DNA of 64,000 nucleotides from Vandiemenella viatica (taxonomy: Eukaryota > Arthropoda > Insecta > Orthoptera > Morabidae). The notes beneath the pieces were generated by a model that saw nothing but the letters and a program-made list of their open reading frames with translations, ran no database searches and was not told the DNA's origin. Made by a program: the position numbers and the translations under genes. Positions 50,601 through 58,665 of this stretch are shown here, piece after piece. The stretch spans positions 179,266,494 to 179,330,493 of the forward strand of contig JARYHS010008074.1 of the NCBI GenBank assembly GCA_031002005.1, written 5' to 3'. The first letter of the stretch is position 1; every line of letters starts with the position of its first letter.

Positions 50601-53600
50601 TGTCCCTTTTTTCCCATGATAGTTCATTATAAGCCTTGATTCCATTACCTAATAAAGTAGGCCGAAGGCATAAGAAGCATAGCAGTCACCAATAAATCTT
50701 ACAGTAGTACTTAATTCATCCATTTGGATTATTTAAGAAAGAATGAAAAAATGTTTTACCATTGCTGGGTAGGTAAATCTAACAACATTACGATTTTATT
50801 TTTAAGGAGTCTATTGTCAATTTAACATTTCTACCTGTTCGCAAGTATTTTGTTAGTTAAAAATCCAAGTCCTCACTTTGTCTGCCCAAGGTATGCGAAG
50901 GTTAAGATAGAGCTCATTATTACTGTTGCGTAGTAACCCCAGCAGTGAGGCTTCAATTTGGTTGCAATTATGTTGCTAGATCCAACGACTAGAAAAGTAT
51001 TATATATCCTTAGTCATGCACAATATTTTGCGATTTATTTGAGATCAGTTCTCTGAATCGTTCAATTCCTTTCCGAAAATGATATACGGACTGATGCGTT
51101 CATATACATAATAATGGAAGTATTTTTCCATATCACCGCAACTATGCCAGAAAATTTGGAAATAATTTCGAGGTGAATTTGGATATTTGATGTCATAACT
51201 ATAATTTATTAATAGTTTCTTTCTATCTCTTGAAGTCTTGGGAATCTGACAATGTAATAATAATTATTTTGTATGGTCTTAAAGACCTTGTGACAGTATT
51301 TCTTGCCGGATGCTTAATACGGCTCTATCGTAGCCACGTAACCTAATCCTTCAATCCTACCACGGTTATAGTACTTGCCATTTAGCTTGGAATCCTAACT
51401 ACGGGACGTCTTTAAGTAATTCATATTCATAACAAAAGCTTTGGCAGAGGTGAAGATCAATTCTGGAGCCAGAAAAACTTTCATTATAGACCATGATTCG
51501 AATCGGTGACTTTTTCATCCCCAATCAGAGTTCTCAATACGCTAAGACACCACCTAGATTTACTGATATGGTGTATGTAGTTGTAACAGTGCATAGCATC
51601 CATCTGGACCCATACACTAAAAGCACCTACTGCTATGAACAACAGTTAGTCGCCCCTTGTGGGATTGCTCATGTATAACATAATCTGGGACTACATGCCA
51701 TTAGAGAAGCTGTTGTTAAGGTCTGCTACTCCCGGTTATTTCCCTCAATCAATGTCGAGAGTACAATTTACGCATAAATCTCTGATGCAAGAGATGCACT
51801 TTCTCGGGTTTGTATCAGAAAATTCGCAACGGCTTTATTTGTGGGGAGGATTTCTTGTTTATAGCTGTGTCAGTGGCGGCAAAGTTAATTCTGGAACGAT
51901 TCTATAATTTGATGACTGCTATTAACAAATCCGGATATTTGTAGTAACGAGCGAAAGCATTTGTAATCTCCGAGGAACAAGTCAAGTGTATCAAGTAGTA
52001 AGGACAGTTGTGTTTAACAGAAGCAAATGATCCTGGGCAATAAGTTGTGGGGACTTGATGTGAGGTTTTGGAGCGGCAGTATAATTGTTGACGCCATGGT
52101 GATCAAAGACGTCGCACGCTGTTCCATGAGCAGCATTCCATGCCTCGCTCAAATTCTTTCCATTTACCTCATGTAGAATTTATGACTGTTAGTGTAACCG
52201 TTTCCCATTTAATTATTGCTTCTTGTTTCTCGTGGTGTTCATGCACATAATAAAACACCTCGGAAGATACGCAGATGTGATACCTGAATGTACTATTGTT
52301 TTCCTGGCTACTCTGCCCCTGTTATCTCTCTCTTTATACTTTTCGTGTTCTCCTTTGCATTCTGATTCGATCTAGGCGATCTTAATGCCTCCTGAAACGA
52401 TAGACATTCCCTCCACGAAGTGGCGTGTTCTCTCTGGCAACTGCCATGTTTCGCTCGTGTTTGTTCTGTTAGCTTGCCTTCCATTGTGTAGTGAAACTAA
52501 GCGAACTTTATCCATCTATACAGAATTGTACAGTATCTCACTGAATGTCATTTCGTTGGTATCTCATGCATTGAAATGGTCTCAGAGAGCTTTTGTATCG
52601 TTCTACTCGAATCCTAGTCCGCCAGCTATAAATACCATTCGAATCCCTCTCTTCTGTTACAGTAACTTGGTATACCCACAATGATGTGTATGACTTGGTT
52701 AAACTTCGTAACACTTCTGTTTCAACAACTTCTATGTTCACTATTTGCGGTAGTCAGTTTTTAAACACCTAGAATGGTCTCTTTTAACAACCAGTACTTT
52801 TAAAAAGTTATTTCATTTTACATATGTACGTAAAAGCACTTACGTACTCGTAATTGTGACTGCGAGATTTTTCACATTCTACTTCAAGCAGTAAGCTCTA
52901 TACACAACCTTCAAGTTCCTTGGAAACTTGTCACATGGTTCATTCGAATATGATATCTATTCCTCCTAGTGGAAAGATTTTTCTCTGTTGCACCAGCACT
53001 GATTTTTGTGTGTTCGGCGACCAATATCTTGGTTGTCCCTGTTGTCTGGAGCTACTAATGGTGGAGATCGATATTTGATTGGATTTCTGTGACACTTTGA
53101 GCTTATTTCGTTTTTATGCTTCATTAGTTTCCATTCTTACTTTTCCCGTGCTCCTATTTATGCCAGGTCCACACAATATATCACTTGCATTAACCACGTT
53201 TTCTGGGTCTGATATCATATATTACTCTTCACTTTTATAATAGGAACGGGGTACAATATTTCCATTTCTGAGGCGCTTCCCGTTTTACTTTACACTGCCT
53301 ATTCTCGTGTCCATTGTTATACGGAAAAATATCCGTAGCTGAAAATCTTATTCACCACCTTATACTATATGCCAAGTCGTCTATCACTTTGCCAAATTCG
53401 CAGTCTGCAAGCGTAATTCTAAAATAATGTCAGAGGTACTCGCAATGCCAATATCTGTAACCACTTAACCGCTCTTACGAATTCAAAGAACAACGTTGTG
53501 TGGTTCCCCTTCAGTCACAACTAGGCTAACTGTTGACTTGAAAGTGCCTCACCAGAATCGATGACTGCGTTCTCTCCGAGGTGCCTCACAGTGTAGAGGT

Positions 53601-53816
53601 AGAGCAGGCCGAAGGCTAGCTGGAGTCCAGCGGACAGCAGGTGGGCGAGGAAGCCTGCGCCGCAGACTATCCACCCCCAGCCGCCCTCGGGGTAGTAGTG
53701 CTGGCGAGAAGGCCCGCCTCCACCCGCTGTGGTGGCGAACCTGTCGTGGCCCCATGGCTCGTCCTCGTCGTAGGAGGCGCTCAGACCGCTCAGCCGCTGT
53801 TGACTGCCACAACTTT
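18482..53816 (-). CDS. SLC16-type monocarboxylate transporter-like gene, 7 exons (5' end incomplete)
   Basis: Seven exons join in phase into 552 residues plus a stop, counting from the residue split at the first acceptor seen. Twelve membrane segments can be drawn: TM1 about 47-75, TM2-3 89-139, TM4-5 146-195, TM6 208-225, a basic cytosolic loop 226-272, TM7 278-302, TM8 314-338, TM9 351-370, TM10 376-394, TM11 408-428, TM12 438-458. Both SLC16 signatures are present: PEGGWGW at 43-49 before TM1 and GHYFRRRREF at 166-175 before TM5. The family moves monocarboxylates, aromatic amino acids or related solutes across the plasma membrane; the substrate here cannot be read from sequence. TM8 lacks an obvious membrane arginine of the kind used for proton-coupled lactate transport, so an orphan or facilitative member is possible. 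Introns run from about 1 to 13 kb. Exons 3 and 6 sit at the downstream end of tandem arrays of partial copies of themselves. The initiator is not in exon 1; a candidate 5' exon lies at 62125-62329. Confidence 0.93.
18853..19904. other. Intron between exons 6 and 7
   Basis: About 1.05 kb, the shortest intron of the gene. It holds one sense-oriented SINE A remnant (19205-19370); the rest is unremarkable. Confidence 0.7.
19205..19370 (-). repeat. SINE family A, minus strand, old
   Basis: The reverse complement carries the body blocks around GGTTTC and the terminal complement of CATCGAGGTCATTA at low coordinates; GGAACGGGAAGGAA marks the reversed TTCCTTCCCGTTCC motif. The B box is lost. Confidence 0.65.
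19905..20111 (-). CDS. Transporter exon 6, the only complete copy (end of TM9 to TM11)
   Basis: The acceptor TGTCTTGCAG precedes 20111 and the donor ACGG|GTAAGA follows 19905. It encodes GVSLLALGSVQGYHGYVLVV, the end of TM10 with CLGGFFYSLKVFTMESVRSRY, then FARAWAFVQGAEALPLLLGV (TM11). The first 139 bp, ending in the Tyr406 region, are the part repeated upstream; the remaining 68 bp with the donor occur only here. Confidence 0.92.
19973..21880 (-). repeat. Tandem array A: 12 units of 160 bp derived from exon 6
   Basis: Each unit contains 21 bp of intron tail ending TGTCTTGCAG and the first 139 bp of exon 6. Exon 5' ends run from 20111 to 21871, exactly 11 x 160 bp. Copies are almost identical. 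Three of them (near 20381, 20701 and 21663) share changes that turn the Tyr376 codon into TAG. Since 160 is not a multiple of three, read-through would shift frame at every unit. Each unit junction contains CAG|GTACTT followed 27 nt later by TTGCAG, so every intercopy segment has GT-AG ends but is too short for a normal intron. The complete exon lies only at the low-coordinate end. Confidence 0.95.
21881..23341. other. Intron between exons 5 and 6, upstream of array A
   Basis: AT-rich, with no gene or repeat recognised. The original intron tail next to the first acceptor reads CGTCGATGTCTTGCAG on the gene strand and differs from the tail inside the repeat units. Confidence 0.5.
23342..23615 (+). 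repeat. SINE family A, diverged, with palindromic tail, C12 and A29 tracts
   Basis: Body blocks CCAGACAAATGCCGGAATGG and TTTCAAAAGGCCATGG identify the family. The head and B box are degraded. The tail contains a perfect palindrome, AACTTCACTG-T-CAGTGAAGTT (23532-23552), then 12 C (23567-23578) and 29 A (23587-23615). Confidence 0.75.
23746..23920 (-). CDS. Transporter exon 5 (TM8 and start of TM9)
   Basis: The acceptor TTGAACAG precedes 23920 and a consensus donor ATCG|GTAAGT follows 23746. It encodes ALQGYQEGLDDSALVLLQTF, TM8, a loop RANEQCLVSKQYLCQ and the first part of TM9, ending one base into a Gly codon. A SINE tail and A-tract lie immediately downstream in the intron (23342-23615). 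Confidence 0.92.
23921..25670. other. Intron between exons 4 and 5, mostly unannotated
   Basis: AT-rich. A degenerate B-box-like TGGTTCAAATCTGTG lies near 25050, and a CTGACGA...GAAACGTT motif near 24427 of the type seen in Penelope-like element repeats. No gene recognised. Confidence 0.4.
25728..26090. repeat. Long inverted repeat (arms about 113 bp, 135-bp spacer)
   Basis: The left arm 25728-25840 and right arm 25977-26090 are reverse complements at roughly 80-85%. Anchors are CAGAGATATGATGCTT at the inner end, GGGACTATCGAAT in the middle and CTCCTGCTAAGTCT against AGACTCAGCAGGAG at the outer end. Inside the spacer a 43-bp direct duplicate of the right arm start (AAAATCGTAAGCAT / AAAATCGAAAGCAT) is visible. 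Just outside both arms are CTGAAGATG or TGAAGAAGG motifs near CGAAA or AAAACGTTT, resembling Penelope-like repeats. It sits within about 530 bp of the exon 4 donor, on the intron side. Confidence 0.75.
26255..26561 (-). CDS. Transporter exon 4 (TM6, central loop, TM7)
   Basis: The acceptor TTTCCGGCAG precedes 26561 and the donor CTG|GTAAGC follows 26255. It reads QWGWRLGLQAV (TM6), a basic loop containing HPQRR and a Lys/Arg/Pro/Gln-rich stretch, then FFDLMPLRIRAVQV leading into TM7 (ASAVGALGIYTPVFYL). The large loop between TM6 and TM7 is typical of SLC16. The exon ends in phase 0. A long inverted repeat lies about 110-165 bp downstream of the donor. Confidence 0.92.
26880..27726 (+). mobile_element. 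Mariner element with internal deletion (847 bp)
   Basis: The terminal repeats GAGGTATAGCTGTAAAATAA and the complement of the right end GAGGTGTGGCTACAAAATAA match at 16 of 20, with TA on both sides (26878-26879, 27727-27728). Inside are two transposase pieces: an N-terminal DNA-binding part (FEHFQDGREAVEDDS, IVEKVGNLIRFDHR) and a C-terminal catalytic part (WFLHHDNTPTHSAMSVKRF, NIPVLDHPPLSPDFALCEF, TEEDFQHCLEN). The centre with the first catalytic Asp is missing, and the element is about 450 bp shorter than intact mariners. The third acidic residue, normally Asp, is Glu at the correct 34-residue spacing. It lies in the intron between exons 3 and 4. Confidence 0.92.
27780..28200. other. Intronic segment with a Penelope-like repeat motif
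   Basis: On the minus strand CTCTGATGATAGCC then GGCTGAAACGTTAG (about 27905-27865) resembles the conserved motif in the repeats of Penelope-like elements, related to a hammerhead core. The neighbouring sequence to 28160 is GC-richer but has no readable coding frame. Confidence 0.3.
28822..29033 (+). repeat. SINE family A, head-truncated
   Basis: It begins CTGGCCTCGCATTCGGGAGG and keeps B box GGTTCGAATGCC, the body and the tail AACGAGGCGTGAAGTCATAA with poly(A). The left end abuts a T-tract, so a target duplication is not clear. Confidence 0.88.
29091..29432. repeat. Two-copy tandem duplication, about 169-bp period
   Basis: AAAATTATTTACTATTCAAA (29091) and AAAATTATTTATTACTCAAA (29260) start two copies that share CATTTTCAGTTAA, ACCTAGTAGCAAAAAA, GAACAATGAACTGCAT and CACTCCCGGT in order, with scattered substitutions. 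Both lie in the intron between exons 3 and 4, about 1 kb from array B, but the sequence is unrelated to it. Confidence 0.88.
29433..30415. other. Intron downstream of exon 3
   Basis: AT-rich, nothing recognised. Confidence 0.5.
30416..30580 (-). CDS. Transporter exon 3, the only complete copy (TM4-TM5)
   Basis: The acceptor GTCGTAG precedes 30580 and a strong donor GG|GTGAGT follows 30416. It encodes SYGVLLGVSSGL (TM4), GHYFRRRREF, then VVQAGAGVGIALFSVLYREA (TM5). The first 110 bp (through Gln181) are the part repeated in the upstream array; the last 55 bp, including most of TM5 and the donor, are unique. Across the shared 110 bp this copy differs from the array consensus at two bases, both synonymous (GTT for GTG, TTT for TTC), as expected if only this copy is under protein-level selection. 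Confidence 0.92.
30471..36443 (-). repeat. Tandem array B: about 35 units of 171 bp derived from exon 3
   Basis: Each unit, read on the gene strand, holds about 61 bp of intron tail (a TGTG-rich tract ending GTCGTAG) and the first 110 bp of exon 3 through VVQ. Exon 5' ends run from 30580 to 36406, giving 34 intervals averaging 171.4 bp. Most units are 171 bp; a few carry small indels (for example near 31430, 32180, 33520, 33765, 35570 and 36150). Copies are nearly identical, with recurring variants such as GHYF/GNYF. Because 171 is 57 codons, the exon frame stays open through the intron tail into the next copy, giving minus-strand frames of 127 to 403 codons broken only by the indels, and long antisense frames on the plus strand. 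No copy other than the last has a donor. Confidence 0.95.
36444..40144. other. Intron between exons 2 and 3, upstream of array B
   Basis: AT-rich sequence with no recognised gene or repeat. Slightly GC-richer patches at about 36560-36720 and 37360-37600 show no readable motif. The short open frames show no family signature. Confidence 0.5.
40145..40313 (-). CDS. Transporter exon 2 (TM2-TM3)
   Basis: The acceptor GTGCACAG lies before 40313 and the donor CAG|GTAATT after 40145. In the joined frame it reads AWLGALSAST, then TM2, a short basic loop CRRKWTR and TM3, ending QLHQLLL plus two bases of a Ser codon. GC content is far above the flanking intron. The longer open frame in another phase here is a shadow. 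Confidence 0.9.
40607..40755 (-). repeat. SINE family A, minus strand, beside a T25 tract
   Basis: The complement of the tail (CACCTCGTCAACATAGGTCA) is at low coordinates, then GAACGGGAAGGAATTCAG, CAGGCATTCGCCTGAATTGA and a degraded head. A 25-T tract follows at 40768-40792, on the wrong side to be its own tail. Confidence 0.75.
40793..42014. other. Intronic AT-rich stretch
   Basis: Nothing recognised. Confidence 0.5.
42015..43577 (+). pseudogene. LINE 3' end split by a hAT-like insertion
   Basis: The left piece (42015-42083) AACTGTAGAGGATACAGAGA...ATGAAGCAGACAACTGAGGA and the right piece (43501-43577) AGGGGTATGTTGAG...TTCAAACCAGTCCAAAGATT are consecutive segments of the LINE 3' end that is intact on the minus strand at 54050-54220. 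The sequence between them is the element at 42084-43500. Confidence 0.85.
42084..43500. mobile_element. hAT-like non-autonomous element (1417 bp) inside a LINE
   Basis: The ends TAGAGATGTGCA and the complement TAGAGATGTTCA match at 11 of 12, followed by related AT-rich subterminal motifs (CAAATAC, TATTTAAAT). Flanks GGTTGTG and ACTTGTGA are a decayed duplication of the LINE target. No transposase is readable inside; the frame at 42467-42706 has no hAT motif. Confidence 0.7.
43578..45589. other. Intronic AT-rich stretch
   Basis: Nothing recognised beyond short open frames. Confidence 0.5.
45590..46090 (-). pseudogene. LINE endonuclease-domain fragment
   Basis: Minus-strand pieces in shifted frames read TIYIRPGVPLPLNF, IIMADINIHSRTQQELQQF, ITLPTRP-like PLPTRPESNTT, YIVIASPNILTRS, DPIGSDHLPLCF and KLERLQEIHRR. 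This is the order of the C-terminal half of an apurinic-type endonuclease of I/R1/Jockey-group LINEs, with the terminal S-D-H motif kept. Frameshifts make it a pseudogene. Its relation to the reverse transcriptase at 54-55 kb is unknown. Confidence 0.7.
46091..47804. other. Intronic AT-rich stretch
   Basis: Nothing recognised. Confidence 0.5.
47805..48010 (-). pseudogene. Old copy of the LINE 3' end
   Basis: TGGTTTGATGCAATTC, AATTATTTGTTTCGTATATTC and TAACTGTTACCCC...CCAGCCAATCTCAC line up in order with the LINE at 54050-54260, with many substitutions. It is older than the 42-43.6 kb copy. Confidence 0.65.
48011..48280. other. GC-richer patch, unidentified
   Basis: About 250 bp of GC-rich sequence in an AT-rich intron with an 86-codon plus-strand frame (48007-48267). 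No family signature or splice logic was found. It may be part of an unrecognised repeat adjoining the LINE copy. Confidence 0.25.
48281..49720. other. Intronic AT-rich stretch
   Basis: Nothing recognised. Confidence 0.5.
49732..49977 (+). repeat. SINE family A, near full length, with target duplication
   Basis: GAGTGTGGTGGTGTAACGG head, B box GGTTCGAATCC, full body, A-rich tail. ACGAACGGCAC (49721-49731) and ACGAACGGTAC (49978-49988) flank it. Confidence 0.9.
49978..51261. other. Intronic AT-rich stretch
   Basis: Nothing recognised. Confidence 0.5.
51262..51560 (-). repeat. SINE family B, copy 2
   Basis: It matches 6240-6548 in order: GTCTTAAAGACCTTGTGACA, TCGTAGCCACGTAACCTAAT, then on the minus strand a tRNA-like head with GTGTCTTAGCG and B box GATTCGAATC. 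The two copies are strongly diverged. Confidence 0.62.
51561..53552. other. Intron immediately downstream of exon 1
   Basis: AT-rich with pyrimidine-rich patches; no gene or repeat recognised. Confidence 0.5.
53553..53816 (-). CDS. Transporter exon 1 (TM1, PEGGWGW motif)
   Basis: The acceptor TTTGCAG precedes 53816 and the donor G|GTGAGG follows 53553. The exon encodes an acidic, Gly-rich N-terminal stretch (residues 1-42), then PEGGWGWIV and a hydrophobic TM1. It starts with two bases that finish a split codon and ends one base into an Ala codon completed by exon 2. There is no Met in frame between the acceptor and TM1, so at least one upstream coding exon is needed. A decayed LINE begins about 230 bp upstream of the acceptor. 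Confidence 0.9.
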
Positions 53817-54049
53817 CTGCAAACCACCAAACAATCAGGATTCTTGCCAGCAAACTGCTTAGATTTAACGTTTTATATTGGTTACAGTTCAATTTTACTA
53901 AGGTGTCAGTAAAACATATTTTCACAGCATTTCATGAAAATATTACTGTCCACTGAACAATCAATGTATGCATATTACAAATCCTTTGATACAACTCGAC
54001 AAACATTGGCTTTTACCCACTAGATGCTATCTGTTTTGTCTGATGTTTT

Positions 54050-55265
54050 TTGCTGCCATCAGTCTTTAGACTGGTTTGATGCAATTCTCCATCCCTTCCT
54101 ATACTGTGCTAACCTCTTCATTTCTACATACCCCTTACAACCCACGTCCTCAATTATCTGCTTCATATATTCTAATCTCTGTCTTCCTCTACAGTTCTTA
54201 CTTTCGACTGTTCCCTCCACTAACAAATTAATCAATCCAGCATGTCTCAAAATATAACCTGCCAGCCTGTCTCTTCTTCCTGTAAGCTTCTTCCTGTAAG
54301 CTTCTTCCATAAACTTCTTCCATAAACTTCTTTTCTCACCCATCATTTCCAAAACTCGTTCATTTCTTACTTTGTCTGTCCACCTAATTTTCAGCATTAT
54401 TCTGTAGCACCAAATTTCAAATGCTTCAAGTTTCTTTCTTTCCGGTATTCCTAAAGTCCATGTTTCACTACCGTAAAGTGCTGTGCTCCACACATAGTTT
54501 TAAAAAGTTCTTTCTAATTCCTATATCAACATTTGAAACTAAAAGGTTTCTCTTTTCATGAAGGCTCTTTTTGATAGTGCTATTCTGCTTTTAACGTCAT
54601 TCCTGCTTCGGCCATCGGTTGTAATTTTGCTTCCCAAGTAACAGAACTCACTCACTTCTCCTATTGCATCCGATCCTATTTTTATATTTAATCTGCTAGT
54701 ATTGGTATCATTTCTGCTACATTTCATCACTTTTGTCTTACTTTGATTTATATTCAGTCCAAAATCTTCCTTCAGTATTTTGTTCATGCCATTCAATAAC
54801 TTCTCAATATCCTCAGCCCTCTCTGCTAACAAGACAATGTCATTAGCAAATCGCAGCATACTAATTTTTTCTCCCTGAAAACTTATGCCACATGGAAATT
54901 TTTCTTTGACTTTATTCATTGCTTCTTCTACGTACAAGTTGAATATTAACGGTGATAGACTACAACCTTGTCTCACGCCCTTTTTAACTGATGCATGTCT
55001 CTCGTGACTCTCTACTTTTATTACAGCCACTTGATTCTTATATAGTTCATAGAGTATTCTTCTATCTCGATACTTTAGACCTGACTTCTTTAAAATTTTG
55101 AACATCTTGTCCCACCTAACATTATCAAAAGCTTTTTCTAAATCAACAAATGCCCTAAAAGTATTTTTGTTTTTCTTGATCCGCCCTTCAAGTATAAATC
55201 TTAAAGACAGAATTGCTTCCCTTGTACCACGATTTTTCCCATATAATCAAACAATATGGACTTTT
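54050..55265 (-). pseudogene. LINE reverse-transcriptase fragment and 3' end
   Basis: Read on the minus strand: RGTREAILSL, AFVDLEKAFDNVRWDKMF, GVRQGCSLSPLIFNLYVEEA, LRFANDIVLLAE, LNINQSKTKVM, EFCYLGSKITTDG, YGSETWTLGIPERKKLEAFE, LEMMGEKRSLWKK and GRRDRLAGYILRHAG, then a 3' end with CAGTCTTTAGACTGGTTTGA. These are RT blocks followed by the C-terminal region of a common insect non-LTR element. The catalytic pair reads F-A-N-D, with Asn for the first Asp. A frameshift at about 54493-54539 separates two open parts of 144 and 188 codons. A local duplication of CTTCTTCCTGTAAG and CTTCTTCCATAAA lies at about 54270-54335. Confidence 0.9.
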
Positions 55266-55654
55266 CTTAAGTTAAACTTCTTTTATCCCGTTACACGGGG
55301 AATGATTTTATTTACCACTATAACACAAACTTGTGGCAGATCTGACTTCACGTACAGATCTACTTCACGACTGTTATACATATCATTGGATGTAAAGGTG
55401 AAAAAATGGTGAATTGTTTGATATCGGAGCTAATCACCCATTTGAGTTAACGAGGTTCAAAAAAATGACGATTACGTCAGAGACTCCACTTGATTCATCA
55501 GTCGATGGTTTCATCCAGAAATTTCAGTTACCATAAACCGAACATAGAACATGAGAACATGAGAAATATAGTACATGTTTCCTTACCATAAAACTGTCTT
55601 ATTAATTTATTAGTCCTATAGTCATGTTCGTATCTTTTAGAACATTTGCGGCTG

Positions 55655-55900
55655 TGGAGTCTAATAGCTCAATGGTTGAGGAACTGCCTTTCGGCTGTTT
55701 GTGGTCCGGTATCTGGTTCAAATCACGGTACGGCCAGGAAATTTTAATAGTTGTATTTGATTATAGGAGCTATGCTAGGTTGTTCCCTGGATCGGATTTC
55801 ACATTAAACTGTATGTCCCAGAGGAAGGGAAACGACCGTCCTTCCTGTAGCAAATTGGCTAATATCTCCGTCGGGAGGAACCAACCAACTTTTTTTTTTT
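55655..55900 (+). repeat. SINE family C (tRNA-like head), single copy
   Basis: TAGCTCAATGGTTGAGG fits a Pol III A box and GGTTCAAATCACGG a B box at tRNA-like spacing. An unrelated body follows (CCCAGAGGAAGGGAAACGAC, CCGTCGGGAGGAACCAACC), ending at a T-tract. Different from families A and B. Confidence 0.6.
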
Positions 55901-57608
55901 TAATTTTACTTCCGTTAGACCAGGGCAGTAGTTTTTTTTAATGTACTGGTTATTTCAGGATTCGTAAGGGTAGTGCAGACTTGAAATTGCATGACTAGTT
56001 ATTGATAAATATCCACTAAATCTCTAATGTTTTAAATCAGCACTCACCACTCCCAAAGGAGAAATAAACGGTGACGGAGTGAAACTGAGGGAAACACAAT
56101 CATTGTTGTTTGTTTAAAGCACTGTGAGACGGCCTCATAGGATGAGTATGCCATAAGATTGGGTCTGGCACTTGACGTGCAGTTCGCTGCTTCCAGACCC
56201 GGTGGTGGAAAAAATTCCATTGCTTACGACTTGGCCAGCAAGGTAGGAGCGGCGGGGGTACACAATATATAATCATCAAATAGTGTACAAAACGCCTCAG
56301 TGAAGTCCAAAAATTCTAAGTAATGAGTCTGGGATAAGGGCATACACTAAAGTTGATGATGAATCAGTCTTGATCCCGTTCGTGTTGTAATGAACTGGTC
56401 TACCTCGTGTTTTACTTTCTCTCTACCTTCATCGCCATATACACTTCATCTAACAAAAGTTACTATAGTCATCTACACAGAAAAACACTTACAATATTTC
56501 ATGAGCGATTATTAGGAATACACTGAATTTTTCGGTTAGAAGTTTCTTACACTACAGAATTGACATATAATTGTAACGCATAGGAAACATGAAAATATCT
56601 GTTCCGAATCTGTTCAGAATTTCTTACTATAAACTATTACTCCGCGATTCACTAAAAGTGTGTGGCGGAGGGTGCATTGCACCTAACCGGAAAGGTAATG
56701 GTATGGAAGGGATATACGGGAAATGCCAAGAGGCGCCAATGGGCTATTGTGTGTGTTGTGTGTGTTTTTTTAAGGGGTTGGTAATGCTATGTTTATGTAG
56801 AGAGGTGATACAGGAGATTCGCGTTTACATTATGGAAGTGTATAATCATTTATTAACTCTCCAATCATTCGTGTGATCAGAAAACACTGTTATGAAAAAG
56901 ATACCGATCATTTAAAATATATATATATACTTCAGCGGTAAGTGTTACTATAAACACATCCATATCCGAAGTGGGCTGAGTAGTCTCGGTTCATGTTATC
57001 TTGTGTGATAAACTTTTAATGTACAGTGCATCAATGCAGTTGGGGAGTCGTGCACTTCGGCGGATAAAACAACTAGAGGCGTCTGCTGGATAATACAGTT
57101 GCGGATTAAGTGCACCGGTGACGAACATACGACGATCACCTCCAACAAATTGACTGGATCCTGTGAAAGCACAAGCTTTTGTGGCGTTGAGATAGTTATT
57201 TGTTTTTTACCCTCTTTCTGAGTAACTGGCTTTCGAGACAAGTGGAACATGAGAACTCCATCTTATCCGAATATGTTATAAGCACACAATTAATATTTAT
57301 TTAATGTTGTCCTTTGTCGAGCCTATGGAGAAGTGAAAGAAAGGCACCAAGTGATCCAATTGGCGTGGCATCTGCAAGAGTCGATCTACGTCATAGGCCA
57401 CCGGTTATTCTGAAGGCAATAAAAATGAATAATCAACAATGTTCGAGGACTCTTCCGTAGGGTTCAGTTGAATTTTTTGCTATCCGGCGTAAGAGTGACT
57501 TCGAAACAGCACTCAGTTGTAGACGTCCCGTTATCGGAGTGGAGTCGCCATCAGCCATGGTATCAGTGTCACGCCTTACCAGACGCTGCGGTATTCTAGG
57601 CACGCGAT
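55901..57608. other. Upstream region, mostly unannotated
   Basis: AT-rich with a few repeat-like patches: 56110-56260 (GC-richer, unidentified) and 56660-56740, where GTGTGTGGCGGAGGGTGCAT resembles a fragment I recall from other insect interspersed repeats. No gene recognised. Confidence 0.35.
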
Positions 57609-57620
57609 AGCTCTGTTCGG

Positions 57621-57864
57621 ACCGAGCGTGTTGGGTGAGCGGTTAACATTCTGGCCTCGCATTCGGGAGGACGCGGTTTCGAATCCCCGTCCGGGCATCC
57701 AGATTTGGGTTTTCCATGGTTTCCGTAAATCACTCCAGGCGAATGCCGGGATGCTTCGTTCAAAAAGGCCATGGCCAAATTCCTTCCCGTTCCTTGTCCC
57801 CAGTCTCATCCCGCCTCTAATGACCTTAGCCGTCGACGAGGCGTAAAGCAATTAAAAAAGAAAA
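57621..57864 (+). repeat. SINE family A, near full length, with 12-bp target duplication
   Basis: ACCGAGCGTGTTGGGTGAGC head, B box TTTCGAATCC, full body and the tail CGTCGACGAGGCGTAAAGCA. AGCTCTGTTCGG flanks it exactly (57609-57620 and 57865-57876). Confidence 0.93.
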
Positions 57865-58506
57865 AGCTCTGTTCGGCTTTGTGCTGTGACTGCAGTAATA
57901 AGCTAAAAACGCCTGCGTACACGAGAGACTTTTACACGTTCCACTCTGTAACGATCCCTGGTATAAATTCAATTGCTTTAACTGAGTTAGATTTGCATTC
58001 ATTTAAATGTTTATAAATTCAGAGGTGAGAAGATAATTTTGATATTATTGATTAAAAAAAGTTCGGTTCAAAATGAATAAATTCGCTCGGTTGTAAACAC
58101 ATTCTAATTGCCTGGTAGAGACCAAAATATGTCATTTGATTTGTTTGTGAGTTATGAATATTAGTAAGAAAAAAAATATTTCTAACTTTGACACTAACGT
58201 CTGGTAGAGAAGTAACATTAATGCTTACTCACGCAAGTAATTAATTTCACTGCTTATTACACTTAAGGCACAATAGGGGCTGAGGAGAGCATCTAAATTT
58301 TGTATAACTTTACGCCTTTAGTTCCGTAGGGAGATATTGAAAAAGATAAAATGAATGATTTATTTGTGAATTGATTGTTAATCAGGAAAACTTAGTTCTT
58401 TCGCTGTTGAAAGCACTTTATGCAGTGCTCTCTAACTGCTTACGATAGCCACAGACAGGCTTTGAATACGACTCACTGATAAGACCGAATTCAATTTTTC
58501 TTTCCT

Positions 58507-58665
58507 TTTGCTTATAGCTTTACTCCTCGTCAACATAGAGGTAATTAGAGGCGGGAAAGGATTGGAGACAAGGAACGGGAAGGAATACTGCCATGGCCTT
58601 ATCCGAACCCAAGTCCTCCCGAACGCGAGGTCACAGCATTACCCCTCGCCCACCGCGCTTGGTGC
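58507..58665 (-). repeat. SINE family A, minus strand, internally deleted
   Basis: The complement of the tail (CTCGTCAACATAGAGGT) then GGAACGGGAAGGAATACTGC, CCATGGCC, and a jump to the reversed head (CCTCCCGAACGCGAGGTCA, CGCCCACCGCGCT). The central body with the B box is missing. Confidence 0.78.

Noticed and set aside
575..57700. Repeated GGTTCGAATCC sites as functional tRNA genes.
   Set aside because: They lack an acceptor stem and cloverleaf and are followed by a shared SINE body and poly(A) tail.
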